Positions 45,200-55,874 are shown, counted from the stretch's first letter. The stretch is 64,000 nucleotides of DNA from Psococerastis gibbosa (GCA_963971405.1 OZ020485.1:34553921-34617920), one strand, 5' to 3'. Numbers and translations: made by a program. Notes: generated by a model from the letters alone, not told the origin.

Positions 45200-46330
45200 T
45201 GGAAATACTGTATCTGCGCCAATCACACGTTACCGTTCAGACACGCACTGTTGTCAATTTTGGGTAGATGGTAAATCCAAGCACTCACAAACTCCCATCG
45301 TGGTTTGAATGAAATTTGCGCGCTCAGACAAGAATTGGTAAACCTTGCGTGGAAGACAGATTGCAAGCTATAGGCACTTCGTTTAAACTGATCTTTAGAA
45401 ATCTTAGGTATCTTATTTATTCCATAATATATTGCTAATGGTGAATGGTAGGAACCTTATAGCTGTTATAGTGAAGACTGATGCTAGAATTATTAATATA
45501 CTGCGACACTTCGAATGAACCGCCCGACACGTTCATACTTAAGGAAGACGCCGTAGAGAGCAGGTTCTATTCATCATCTTCAATGAAAAGCTTATGTGGC
45601 AAGGAAGAGGATCAGGAGGCACTGACTGGAATATTCTAATGTGAAGACGACTCGAGTGTTCCACCCCGCGTCTACAATAGGGAACTCAAGGGGGGCTCAA
45701 TCGGGTAGAAGCGCTTTTAGTCTGCTTGCAAGGATGGGGAAGCAAAATCCTTGCTACCCAATTATATTTAGTGTTCCCGGCAGCTTATTAGAGAGCTACA
45801 TGTGTTGCTGAAGTCCTGTTTGTGAGTCTGAACTCTGAGAAAGACCTGTTGTTTACTTATTATCTATTTATCTTGTATTATTTCTGACAATGATAATTTC
45901 AAACTTCACAGACATTGTGTTGAATTGTTTGACCTCGGTAGATTAAGTTTAAGAGTGGGCTAAGGAAATTTGGCGCGAACAGTGAAATGTAGAACAGTTT
46001 TCCACCTATGTTTGAGAGCACGTCATTGTTTAGTTCAACAAAAACATTATCAGTTCAATGTAGGTAATGAGGTTTATGAACAAATTGGTTTTTGTCCGAA
46101 ATAAAATAAGTCTTAAGTTACTTGATTTCATTGCGCAGTTTTTCCTATAGCGAAAAGTTGGAAAATTGTGGAGGGTAGCCGAATTTTAGCCACTTAATAT
46201 TCAACAGAAACGACAGTTTAATTTTTTTTAAGAGTTCATATTTATAATAAAGTTTGCGACCTCGATGTTGACTTAAGATAATATATTGGAGTAGAAATCC
46301 ATAAGGCAATTATTTGCCATAATTGTACTA
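45200..46330. other. Unassigned stretch
   Basis: No gene or repeat recognised. Confidence 0.4.
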
Positions 46331-46334
46331 TACT

Positions 46335-46385
46335 AATGTATAAATAGGTAGCATGTACGGGCTCAGTCGTATCAGTAGTACAGGT
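46335..46385. repeat. Family A end fragment
   Basis: AGGTAGCATGTACGGGCTCA and GTACAGGTTC match the end seen at 61964-61992. Confidence 0.4.
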
Positions 46386-46401
46386 TCTTGTTTTATTAAT
46401 A

Positions 46402-46593
46402 GAATACCGACTTCGGTGGTAGCGTGCTTGAGCTTGTGTGAGTACTTACATACCTTGCGGTTGGAGACGTGTCGCAACTCGACACAAGCTTGTACCTGTA
46501 CCTATTAGGTGACATAGTGAGGCGATTGAAGAGGTTAACGGATACATTCATTAAATTGCTTGTACGCGGTTTAACCTTTAAAAAAAAAAAAAA
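46402..46593 (+). mobile_element. Family C SINE-like repeat
   Basis: Diverged, slightly longer copy with CGACTTCGGTGGTAGCGTG, GCGGTTGGAGACGTGTCGC, GAAGAGGTTAACGGATACAT and a 15-nt poly-A tail. GGTTGGAGACG is the closest to a B box among the copies. Confidence 0.7.
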
Positions 46594-46992
46594 AACATCA
46601 ATAGCTTATTTTGATAGTGTTCGTACGGATTTTGATATCGGAATGCAGCGTTTATTAATTTTCAGGTGCTCAACACTGACGAGCATCACTAGAGTACATT
46701 TTTAGTAACAAACTGAGAACAGGAGTTTGTTGCGTGACTGGGAAGCTTTTTAAAAGCTTTCTTTTGAGCGGTGCGCTGGAAAGCTTGGAGGCGACGCAAT
46801 AGGCACGATTTATCATTATTTCACACAGACCGCATCAAGTAGAACGTAAATTGGTTTTCTTGTTGTCTTCCTATCTCCCTTCATCCCCACTTCTGCAACC
46901 ATCTATCACACACTCCCATTCACACAGGTCATGTTTATTTATCTTCCTTCTCATGCAACTTTCCCCACCATTGTGCCTGTTCTGCTCAAGAG

Positions 46993-47510
46993 ATCCTCAA
47001 ACCGTATTTGAACTCATTGGTGCTTGTAATGACCCGATCACCAGCCGTAGTACGAATGGGGAAGAATTACTAATCCGGGGAGGGGAATTATTTGTACTAT
47101 GTAAATACAGTAGTAAAGCTATCCCGCTCCATAGCAGACCACATTCATCCGTTTTGTCATATTAGTACCACTGTTGTTGATTCGAGTCCCACACTTGCTA
47201 CATTTTCTGGCCATGCTTGATGCTTCGGAGGGCATGTAAAGCACGCGGTCCCGGGTCTTTATAGTTTAGTGTAAGAGATGGCTTTATATCCCTAACTCCG
47301 CTAGGTTGGCTTAGGCGGGGTTTCCACATACGTCAATGGTCAATGAGAAATATGGTTTTGACGTGGTAGCAGTCATTTTTAGTACCGTATATGTCTTTAA
47401 TGTCTGCTAAAACGTCAATTTCATATTTCTCATTGACCATTGACGTATGTGGAAGCCCCGCCTTAGGAATAGAACAAAACACAAAAGTCAATATTTATTT
47501 ATGTTTGTAT
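46993..47510 (+). mobile_element. Composite SINE interrupted by a MITE
   Basis: Module AACCGTATTTGAACTCATTG onward, then GATTCGAGTCCCACACTTGC, CATGCTTCGGAGGGCATG, TCCCGGGTC and TAACTCCGCTAGG, ending AAAGTCAATATTTATTT. The family E MITE at 47314-47462 splits it near its 3' end. The open frame over the module (46851-47165) is conserved in the 37265 copy only because the two DNAs are nearly identical. Confidence 0.78.
47314..47462. mobile_element. Foldback MITE, family E, TTA duplication
   Basis: Ends GGCGGGGTTTCCACATACG and its near-perfect inverse; TTA at 47311-47313 and 47463-47465. Because the host SINE is known from other copies, the empty site can be inferred as a single TTA, which supports a 3-bp duplication of PIF/Harbinger type. 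Confidence 0.9.
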
Positions 47511-47721
47511 TTTTATGAGAGGTATTATATTCGAATTTTTGTGTTCTTTGAACCATTCGGCATTACCTCTAGGACAGATTGTCACCAATAAATTATGCCA
47601 CATACGTACCACTCATTATAAATGGCATAATTTATTAATTGTCAAATCTGAGACATGACACGAAAGATTCTCCGCTATGATCAATACAGAAACGTAAAGT
47701 ACACTATAATCCCAGTTATAC

Positions 47722-47904
47722 CTTGTAGTTTCAATAAGCCTCCAGCAGTGAAGGTTTGACCATGCAAACTATGTAGAAGGGTGTTAAATACCTCAAGTCG
47801 ATGCCATTGTTGCCTGATCTCCTCTAAGTCCGTCGGGGGAATCAGCAGGAGGGCCCCGTCACCTGGGATGACACCCATTGTGGACATGTCGAGCGCAGTA
47901 TCCA
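47722..47904 (-). CDS. Possible exon, chemoreceptor-like
   Basis: The minus-strand frame reads DTALDMSTMGVIPGDGALLL, IPPTDLEEIRQQWHRLEVFN, TLLHSLHGQTFTAGGLLKLQ. It is bounded by an acceptor-like CACAAG (AG at 47905-47906) and a donor-like CAAG|GTATAA at 47722. The pattern L-x-x-F, L-H, then FTA-x-G-x-x-x-L resembles the segment before the last membrane helix of insect gustatory or odorant receptors, but I cannot confirm it. Composition is more coding-like than the flanks. No neighbouring exon was identified and no start or stop can be assigned. It may be a fragment or chance. Confidence 0.3.
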
Positions 47905-47999
47905 CTTGTGCGTGAAACAGGATATGGATTGTACACCTCGGGCGCCATTTTCAAACTACGGGCTTGTCACATTTTGCCCTTCCAATCCCTTATTTCAAG

Positions 48000-48930
48000 G
48001 GATCGACTCGACTGACGTAATAAATAATAGTAATGATAAATCTATTTATTACAGGTTTGATACGATATTGGTGATGGTGGTTCAGACGTGAACATACTTT
48101 TAGGTATTCCCGTGTGAGGGGCTCCTCAAACTATGATTAATCTCTGACATAAAATAAAATATTAAAAACAAGTTACTAGTGGTAATATAATTTTCTTTGC
48201 ATTTTATTTATTTATTTATTTAAAATGTAAGTAAAGCAAGCATACATTGATGCATTGATGAGAGATGAATGATGAAGATACGTAGACTAATTAGTAGGTA
48301 GGTACCCTCATAGTTGGGCCTTCATTTGGTTCCTTATTATTGTTTCTGTAATGGTTGTGGAATTCTGGGGTAGGTGAAGACTAAACTTGCATCTTGTGCA
48401 GCACATACAGCTGTTTTTCTCAAGCCCATATATACTTGAATAAGTTAGCGTGCCTTCTTCAGATATCATCGTATTTTAATTGATTGAACTTCATATCCTA
48501 TTTGAGAATCGTATTATAGTCCCTCTATCTCAAAATGTAAATCAGGTACCTATCAAAGAACATTATTTAGTATTTGTATGCATTATATGTAAAACTGCAA
48601 ATGGATCAGGATACAACATTCAGAAAAACCCTCAAATGAGAGGGATTTTTGGCCAATTTGGCAGTTATATAGTTATCTCAAAAATAGGCTGTATGCTTGT
48701 AGGTGTTTTGACAATCATCTAAAATCTCATCCATCTAAATTTTTAAATCAAATTTGGTAAATGAGTTGGTAAAATTATGCTATATTAGTATACAACTTTC
48801 ATCTGCTCGAAATATTATTAGATGACTTTCTTAAGAGGATATGATGCATTGTAGATATTGACCACCCCTGGAACACCCCAAAATCAGTCATTTAAATATA
48901 TATATATATATATATATATAAGTAAAGTTA
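48000..48930. other. Unassigned AT-rich stretch
   Basis: Simple (ATTT)n at about 48204-48224 and (AT)n at 48895-48920; no gene recognised. Confidence 0.45.
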
Positions 48931-48954
48931 ATAAAGTTATAAATGATGAAGTCT

Positions 48955-49120
48955 ATTCAAGTTGTAGAGGACTCTTTAACACATATCATAGGGTATATTT
49001 AATTGTTGATGTTTCATATATTTTCATGAAAATGAAGTCCCAATAATTTTCATGTAATAATTAAAACGCCAAAAATTAAAATTACCTTACGATGTGATGA
49101 ATGAAATAGTTTTCTACAAC
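48955..49120. repeat. Family K weak foldback
   Basis: CAAGTTGTAGAGGACTCTTT on the left is inverted as TTTTCTACAACTTG on the right. The layout and the flanking GCGCCGATTTTCTACG (at 49192) resemble the copy at 60540 and its GTGCCAATTTTCTACG. Confidence 0.45.
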
Positions 49121-49209
49121 TTGAATAATATACTAAATTTTTATTCAATGCGTTTTATATGAAATAAAAAATAAAAATTGTCAGATTTTGGAGCGCCGAT
49201 TTTCTACGG

Positions 49210-50785
49210 TCTTCATCGTCCGTATATATGAATATAGTCTCCTACCCGCGAGGTCGAAGGTGAAGGCGACAATGGCGTTTTTCTGGTCAGTTTAAACGAA
49301 GTTATCGCTTTATTGTCTATACAAATCCAATCGAAAGTCGACGGCCTACAATGCAAACTGTTATCGGCATATTACTCAATAATTTGCCGGCCGAAGTGTA
49401 TTAAAACATCCCACTGGGGCCCAATTCCAATTTCGAATTCCAATACGGTACCGGTACGTTTCTTTAGAGTGAACGTGCAAATATAAAGGCTTTCATAGTA
49501 CAGCCGTCAATACTTATCGAAGCCTAGTCCGACATTGTGGTGGGTGTATTATCTAGTTAAATACTTCTACAACAACAATCCCTTTTCGAATGTTGACATT
49601 ATTGGAATTTTAGGTCCCCTGGTTGAACTTCTATGATTTCAGCCCGAACTTTTGGTGCTAATTCCAATAGTGTAAGTACGGTACAGGTCAACTAAATCGC
49701 AGACTATATTACTGTCATTTTAATTAGTTGAATATTTATATATAATATATATCATTTACAGGTATTTATTAAATGAAATTATTAATGTCCTATTCGGAAA
49801 TAAAATTTTCACTTACGAAAATACGGGGAGGAATATAGAAGCTATGTTGAAACCACATTTATTTCGGTAATTAGTGGATGATTAAAATTAATTTCAATCT
49901 CTATTCACCATGTAAAAACTAATTAGAATGAAAATTTTTGTGGTACCCGTACAATTAATAAATAATATCATGTTTGATGCAAATAAATTGCCGTTGTCAA
50001 TGACAGCACTTCGTTGTGATGTGTTGGAACTATGTTGGCGCAAAAATTCAAACATTCCCTCCAAAAAGGTTTCATAGTATATGAGCACTTCTGAGTTATG
50101 TGTGAAGAGTGTTCATCACTAAAGGGGTGTCCATTACAGGCATAGTCACCCTATGTACAAAGCCGATAATATATGAATAAAAAAGGCACTTTAAACAATT
50201 TTTCCTAATTCCAATGAATTTAAGTAAGTAAAGGAACATGCAGAGTATATTAATTTTACCCAGTAGAGAATTTTGTTACTAGTATGAGTAGGTGGCGTGG
50301 TTGGGCATCTCGTCCAAATTTAGACTCATTCACAGAAGTTTGGTATGGAACGGGCTGGCAGGTTTAATTAATTTAAGAGTAAAAACTCTCACTGTCCATT
50401 TTCCATTTCCATCTGCTGTACGTATTCATCAAAGTTTGCTGACTTCACCTTTGAGTATATCTAACTTTAATTCAATTCAAAAGCATCCCCCGCGTGTTAT
50501 AAAACACGACCCAACCTAGTTCTTATTATTATTATTTGCGACATCAGGACAGGGCACAATCTTTCTAAAAAGAACTTTGTGTTGCTACGTGCAGATTAAA
50601 TTTTCTTGAATCATGACTTAAAATTAAATATGTTAACCAGTTTGATGTCATTGAAAAAGATGAAAGCAATTTTTCGGTTGTAAAGAAGGGCGTCAGTAAT
50701 GTACTTTATTGTGCTACCTTGAATACTCGTATATGGAACGGAATGGTAAAAAATAAAATAACAAATCAATCATTATGAGAAAATA
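49210..50785. other. Unassigned stretch
   Basis: Less AT-rich patches at 49190-49560 show no usable open frame. Nothing else recognised. Confidence 0.4.
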
Positions 50786-50794
50786 TATGTAAAA

Positions 50795-50830
50795 GCAACC
50801 GGTTTCAGCACTAAGCCATCGTCAGACTAC
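50795..50830 (-). ncRNA. Hammerhead-like motif
   Basis: On the minus strand CTGACGA (50819-50825) is followed by a 12-nt stem-loop-like spacer, then GAAA (50803-50806) and CCGGTT. CUGANGA and GAAA are the invariant core strands of hammerhead ribozymes, and this compact arrangement ending GAAACCGG is typical of the motif in Penelope-like retroelements. The spacer pairs poorly (GGC with GCU), and stem I would rely on ATGTA/TACAT pairing further out. No Penelope-like coding sequence is seen nearby. Confidence 0.4.
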
Positions 50831-51189
50831 ATACATGTAAACAACACTGCATAAACTAACACGTAAAAACAATGGTTCGAGATATTAAGGTTGGCGGTAT
50901 TGGAAAATTGGTGGCAAGTTCCACTACCGGTGATCTTCTCATAAAGGTAACATTGTTTAAACCGTTTTTCCATAGTTCATAGATTTTCTTAATTTCTATC
51001 ACCTCTAGAGAGTCATCTTATTTTATTTTTTACAAAGTATTACAAGTATACAGTATAAAGTATACAAAGTATTACAAAGTGGAAATATCACTGAACTAGA
51101 TTACCAAACGCCTAGTTTCTTCAATTTTATAAATGGATGTTTATGCAAGAGAAGCATTGGACCAGCAGTGTTTTGTTACCTTTAATAAA

Positions 51190-52116
51190 GAACCGGTCCG
51201 AGTTTACTCGAACATGCTTTCCAATTTATCAATTAGTAGATAGAGAAAATAAGTAATTTCATGGTAAATAATTTTGATTTCGGATATCTCGGGGGGGGGG
51301 GGGTGTCCACCTGACGTCACTGGAGGTGAGGTAACCTCAATAAACTTAAAAACCATAAAACTCCATTCTATCTAGTGTACGCTGTAACCATTTGGGAAGG
51401 GGGGGGGGGGGGTCCGGAACCCAAGGACCCCCTCTGGCAATCGCCTAGGATTTCACCAATCCCAAAGCACTGAATTAATCTATGGCATTGCATATTCTAG
51501 ACCGGTCAAACCAACACATTACCACACAGTAATAATGGCAGGGCGCGCAATGCATTTGGGCGTGAATTTTCTATCATTTTTTGCCTAAAACCAAATACTT
51601 TTTTGGGAAAGTTACTCTTTTTAACACCTAAAACATGCCTGAAGGTAGAAATCATCGATAGAAAGGTTCCGCAGAAATTATTTTTCAGTCATTTTTCATT
51701 AAAATTTAGTTATTTTTATTTTAGTACCCCCCCCCCCCCCAAGCAAACTATCAAGGGGCAAGTGACCCCTTGCATTTTGTTAACATTAATAACGACTACA
51801 ATATGTGTGAATTTAAAAGAAATCGTTGAAGCCGTTTTTGAGTAATAATTTTTTAGACGTTTTTTTTTAGTTAGCCCAAAATAAAAAAAAATGGTCCCGA
51901 GGTATGATTTTATGAACCAACATGCCGAATTCCATAAAAATCCACTGTTTAGTTTGCCCACAAATCGACGAACAGACAGACCGACAGACAGACATTTCGT
52001 AAAAACCACTTTTTTGGGTTCTTGGGACCTCAAAACGCGTAAATCCGTTGAAATCTCGGAATCGAAAATGTTGACCATCACATAGCTTTCCTTATACTAC
52101 GTATAAATTGGAAAGC
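51190..52116 (-). repeat. Family A copy, longest
   Basis: Minus-strand copy from AAATTGGAAAGC at 52116 down to the GAACCGGTCCGAG end at 51190. It carries the TCTG patch (AGACAGACCGACAGACAG on plus) and a G tract near 51292. An extra segment around 51330-51490 with a second G tract, GTCCGGAACCC, is absent from other copies and looks like an inserted hAT-MITE-like piece. Confidence 0.8.
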
Positions 52117-52119
52117 AAT

Positions 52120-52435
52120 TAATGGGTACAATAATAGTCCGACCTATATTTTTGTGCATATAAATTCGTTTGCCTCGGTTTAAAAAAAAACAATGAGGTT
52201 CTGGGTCTGAGGACCGACTATTGATCTATTGGGAATGTTGTGGTCAGAAAAAGCCCGACTGCCGCGTTTTCCTCTACCAATGAAGGTTGTTAAGTGTGGG
52301 GGAAACTTTTTCCTTTTATTTCGAGTTTCGAACCTTGCCCTTTCATGTTTTAGTTCCCAACCAACTGGTTTATTCCCGACCGGTCAGCCTCCGTTTACCT
52401 GCCCCCAAAGTACTTGTCTTACTCATACAGTACAT
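52120..52435. other. Unassigned segment
   Basis: GC content rises near 52250-52430 and an open frame of 78 codons covers it on the plus strand, but I recognise no domain. Confidence 0.35.
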
Positions 52436-52437
52436 CT

Positions 52438-52665
52438 AGATCGACTTCGATGGCCAGCAGCCTGATCATGGCGATTATAATACCGGTATTTATTTAATCC
52501 CCTGGTATTAAATAAATACCGGTATTATAATCGCCATGATCAGGCTTGCGTGCTTGCACTTGTGCGAGTCCTTAAACGCCATGCGATCGGAGACGTGTCG
52601 TAACTCAACACGGGTACTAACCTACAGAGGCGACTGAAGAGGTCAATCGGATACATTCATTTAAT
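52438..52665 (+). mobile_element. Family C SINE interrupted by a palindrome
   Basis: AGATCGACTTCGATGGCCAG is followed by the 88-bp palindrome, then TGCGTGCTTGCACTTGTG, GGAGACGTGTCGTAACTCA and GGTCAATCGGATACATTC. Compared with other copies, about 8 bp of the SINE (around GTGGTAAC) was lost at the junction. The tail runs into AT-rich repeats. Confidence 0.78.
52459..52546. mobile_element. Perfect palindrome, 39-bp arms
   Basis: The left arm 52459-52497 and right arm 52508-52546 are exact inverted complements around a 10-nt loop (TCCCCTGGTA). The arms match the outer hairpin of family B elements at 6211 and 54512 but lack their core, and carry CATGG where those have CGAGG. Such a structure can extrude as a cruciform. 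Confidence 0.9.
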
Positions 52666-52689
52666 TATAATTATATAATTATTTAATTA

Positions 52690-52940
52690 TAATTTTAAGT
52701 ATTTACGGTAATTGCTTGCGATAATAGATTATACAAATAAATTTAATTACTCCAAAATTTTTACGCGTGTTTCAAATCAATGAACAAAAACAAAGATGGC
52801 GGCGGTCAAACCTGAGCTAAATAGCATGTTAACCAACTTGGAAGTGCGTTTAGGAAGCACGCTTATCGGTGTGTTAACTTAGCTTGATGTAACACACTTA
52901 ACTAGGTATAAATCGATAGCACGAAGACTGTGAAGACCCC
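52690..52940. mobile_element. Left-truncated copy of the GGGGTCTTCACAG MITE
   Basis: Matches the right half of 30120-30614 (ATTTACGGTAATTGCTTG, ATGGCGGCGGTCAAACCTGA, CGATAGCACGAAGACTGTG) and ends CCCC followed by TA. The left half is missing at the border with the SINE. Confidence 0.78.
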
Positions 52941-52949
52941 TAATGTCAG

Positions 52950-53079
52950 TGACCCCATGGTTTTTCGGAAATTGGTATTGTCTCTGTATGACGTTTTGAC
53001 CATTGGCAAACTGGTGCACGTCCTCGATGTCAACCCACACCGGCTACAAGCGATAATGGACATGCTGAGACATGCTTGA
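52950..53079 (+). CDS. Possible terminal exon, unrecognised
   Basis: After an acceptor-like AATGTCAG (AG at 52948-52949) the frame reads DPMVFRKLVLSLYDVLTIGK, LVHVLDVNPHRLQAIMDMLR, HA and a TGA at 53077-53079. Codon third positions are C/G-rich against AT-rich flanks and the predicted peptide is an amphipathic, helix-friendly sequence, so it looks more like a real C-terminus than random DNA. The MITE at 52690-52940 sits immediately upstream, where the pyrimidine tract should be. I cannot name the protein, and no upstream exon or clear poly-A signal was found. Moderate chance of coincidence. Confidence 0.35.
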
Positions 53080-53089
53080 CACAATGTAA

Positions 53090-54370
53090 CAGGTGTAAGC
53101 GTGATTTAACCAATTCGAGCAGTAGACTACTATCCGAACAAGAGCATGAACCTAGATTGAAAAATTATGGACACTTTAAGTGACTGAAACAGGAATATTC
53201 AATAATATTATACAAGAGGTATCTGGCAAAAAGTTTTACAAATTCCGGAATGAAGGGTAAAATTCATATAACAAGGACTGCCAGTAATAGCTTTATTAAA
53301 ATTTAGATCATATTACTTCAGAACTGCTTTTCATGGACATACGTGGCGTATTTTCATTTCATCATGAGTAAAGAATGTAATTGAAAAAATTGGATCCCTT
53401 TCATCGGCAAAGTCTAATTGATATTTAATGAAAGTCTGTAGCCGTGCAACGCCAAATAACGAATTATTGTTATTTTATCTCTCTTTGCCAATGCCCCTTT
53501 ATTCAATATTTGCCGTTGTCAAACTAAAAACGTTGTCTCTAACAATTTTTTGAATATCATACTTTTCAGGTTTTGAGTTCATTAATTTTAATTCATATTG
53601 CTTTTTATTTGAATGTTCCCATCTAATTCCTTTGCCTTTTATGTTATTACTCAATGTTTTTTTTTAAATGTAATAATAACCATCGTATAGTTTGTTCCTA
53701 CTCTTGGATATTGGTAAGTACTCTTGAAAATGTATGTTTTTCTGAATTTTTTCCATTATTCGATAGAATTACCAGTTTTACAGTTAAATTGCGAAGTTGT
53801 ATGCAATGTTGTGGAAATACATTGCTTCTTGATGAAGCAATATGCCTAACCTAGAGATCTATCTCAATATTGTGCACGCGGTTGCTATGAACAACAGTCT
53901 CAATGAGCTAATATGTAAATAATTAGATTACTCGTGACTTCCTGGTATTTCATTTTAATAAACAAAAAATAACAAAAACTTAGAGTTTTAGAAAAACTTG
54001 TTATAACAACCCGAATTAGTAAAACCCAAATAATCGTTAAGAAATTAACTTTGTCTAAGAAACCCACTTGTGCTAGTATAAAACCCTGAGCGCTTTCGGC
54101 AAGAACTGCCATCTACAGAGGGAAACCCACTAGCACAGTTACACCTTATCTGCGATTTGAGACTTGCTCAACTCGAGGAGAAGATGCAAATGTGACTAGG
54201 GAGAGGAAACTTTGGTTTATATAGGACTGGGAGCGGGGGGAGGAGAGGGTGGGAGGGAGCGTGGCTGGTTACCTATTCCTAACCTATACTAGCTAGATCT
54301 ATTAGAGGGGATGATTAATGATGGATGAGCTAATACGGTACATTTGAACAGTGCACAAATCTATGGCGAT
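53090..54370. other. Unassigned AT-rich stretch
   Basis: No gene recognised. A G-rich segment (GGGAGCGGGGGGAGGAGAG) lies near 54228-54246. Confidence 0.45.
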
Positions 54371-54374
54371 TAAT

Positions 54375-54475
54375 TTTAATTTTAACTTGGGATTAAAAAT
54401 GTAAACAAGATAGTTTTATAACGGAATGTGCTATTCAAAATTGTTTTGTCTACGTTTGTAACCCCCAAGGTTATA
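54375..54475 (+). repeat. Family B core
   Basis: ATGTAAACAAGATAGTTTTA, then TGTGCTATTCAAAATTG and TTGTAACCCCCAAGG; imperfect inverted ends. It lies just upstream of a full family B element. Confidence 0.6.
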
Positions 54476-54511
54476 TTAATCACCATAGGAGGCTCACAGA
54501 AGGCGCTTATC

Positions 54512-54688
54512 TGCAGCCTGATCGAGGCGATTATAATACCGGTATTTATTTAATCCCCTGGTAATAAAAATGTAAACAAGATAATTTTATAATGGAAAGT
54601 GCTATTCAAAATTTGTTTGTTTACAGTTATAATCCTAAGGTATTTATTTAACCCCGGTATTATAATCGCCTCGATCAGGCTGCTGATG
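54512..54688 (+). mobile_element. Family B element with full hairpin arms
   Basis: Nearly identical to 6211-6390: CAGCCTGATCGAGGCGATTA, ATACCGG and TATTTATTTAATCCCCTGG, the core, then the inverted arm ending CAGGCTGCTG. High similarity over the whole length suggests recent activity or conversion. Confidence 0.75.
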
Positions 54689-54699
54689 GGAGTTAGCAA

Positions 54700-55430
54700 A
54701 TATATGAAAAACTGTTGTTTTGTTGTACGTTATGGGAACGACAGGTACGCATATTCAGACTAATGTCTTTGTGTACACAATATAAACGAGAATAAAAAAC
54801 ACACACACATACAAATAATTATTTTGGCTTAAGGCAAAGATTCATAATATTTTGTAAAGTTGTTAGTAACATGTGTTTTACTGTTTTATTTTGCATTTTT
54901 TTGTGATTTTCTGAAATAGCTCTTGGTACCCCTCCCCCAAGATTGTAGTCCATATTTTAGAACAGATTCTATTGATGCATAGTTAATAGTTCTTAGATTT
55001 TTTTAGCGGAAGGCAATATTTCAATTTTTGGATGACTTCCTGATCTTTTTTTTTTTTTTTGTATGTAACATCTATTTAATTTTGCCATGTTTATCTACTG
55101 TTAAATACTATAACCAAAGGTATCCTTAAACTCCTTAAGCCTTCTTCCACACATTCACAGCCATTTGAATTTATTTAGTGAAGACAGTTATAAACATTAC
55201 TATACATCCCTAATAGAGCATTAGTCAAGAAAGCGGTTCTATACCATTCCTCAGGCCTATACCCTGAATGAGTTGTCTGCTTTCATTTTAACTCGTCGAA
55301 ATACAGTATTATAATTACAACAATTTGTAATGGAAACTTGATTGTAAAAGTTTATTAATTAGTGTAACTCCGAACGCCTGCTCTCTCACTCTAAAAGGCC
55401 CCCCCATAAAACATTTTAGCCTACTTGTAG
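54700..55430. other. Unassigned AT-rich stretch
   Basis: (CA)n at about 54800-54812 and poly-T near 55050; no gene recognised. Confidence 0.45.
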
Positions 55431-55434
55431 AGGG

Positions 55435-55800
55435 TTGAGTGGTTCAAGTGGTTCGCAGACCAACAGCGGCCCTAAAGATCCTGGAATTTGTAACCAGAGC
55501 ACGTCCCCTCGTCATGTATATTCATGGATGGAGCGAGCAAGTTTTTGTGACGCTATCGTCGCAGATTAACTCCCTCACCCATTGCCCTGTCACCGTAGGC
55601 CGCTATTGTGAAATTAAAATTTTCATCTTTTCTCAGTTCCGTGCCGCTGCTCTTGGCTGCAGTTGCAGATGTAATTTATTGACTATGGCTAGAACTGAAC
55701 TTTTCGCTTCGATATTGTACATTGTTACATTAACAATATGTCGAAATAAGCAATCTGAGGAAACGTCACTATATTTGCCAGAGGAGACTTACTGTAATTG
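55435..55800. other. Open but unrecognised stretch
   Basis: A plus-strand frame of 134 codons (55439-55843) is the longest one outside repeats that I could not link to an element. It has no domain, no clear initiation context and mixed composition (part GC-richer, part AT-rich). It may be chance or a decayed exon. Its last residues run into a family A fragment. Confidence 0.3.
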
Positions 55801-55810
55801 GCGATTATTT

Positions 55811-55870
55811 TTGCTTTCCTATTTATATGTTAGTATAAAGTAAGCTTTGTGGTGCCAAAGTTGGAATACT
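55811..55870 (+). repeat. Family A start fragment
   Basis: TTGCTTTCCTATTTATATGT, then GTAAGCTTTGTGGTG, matching the first 50 bp of family A in diverged form. Confidence 0.5.
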
Positions 55871-55874
55871 TGCC

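Noticed and set aside
46851..47165. Open frame of 104 codons whose last part is conserved in the 37265 copy
   Set aside because: The shared part lies in the composite SINE module, and the DNA itself is nearly identical in both copies, so frame conservation is not evidence of protein selection.
48895..48920. (AT)n tract as a regulatory element
   Set aside because: Simple microsatellite with no neighbouring gene to regulate.
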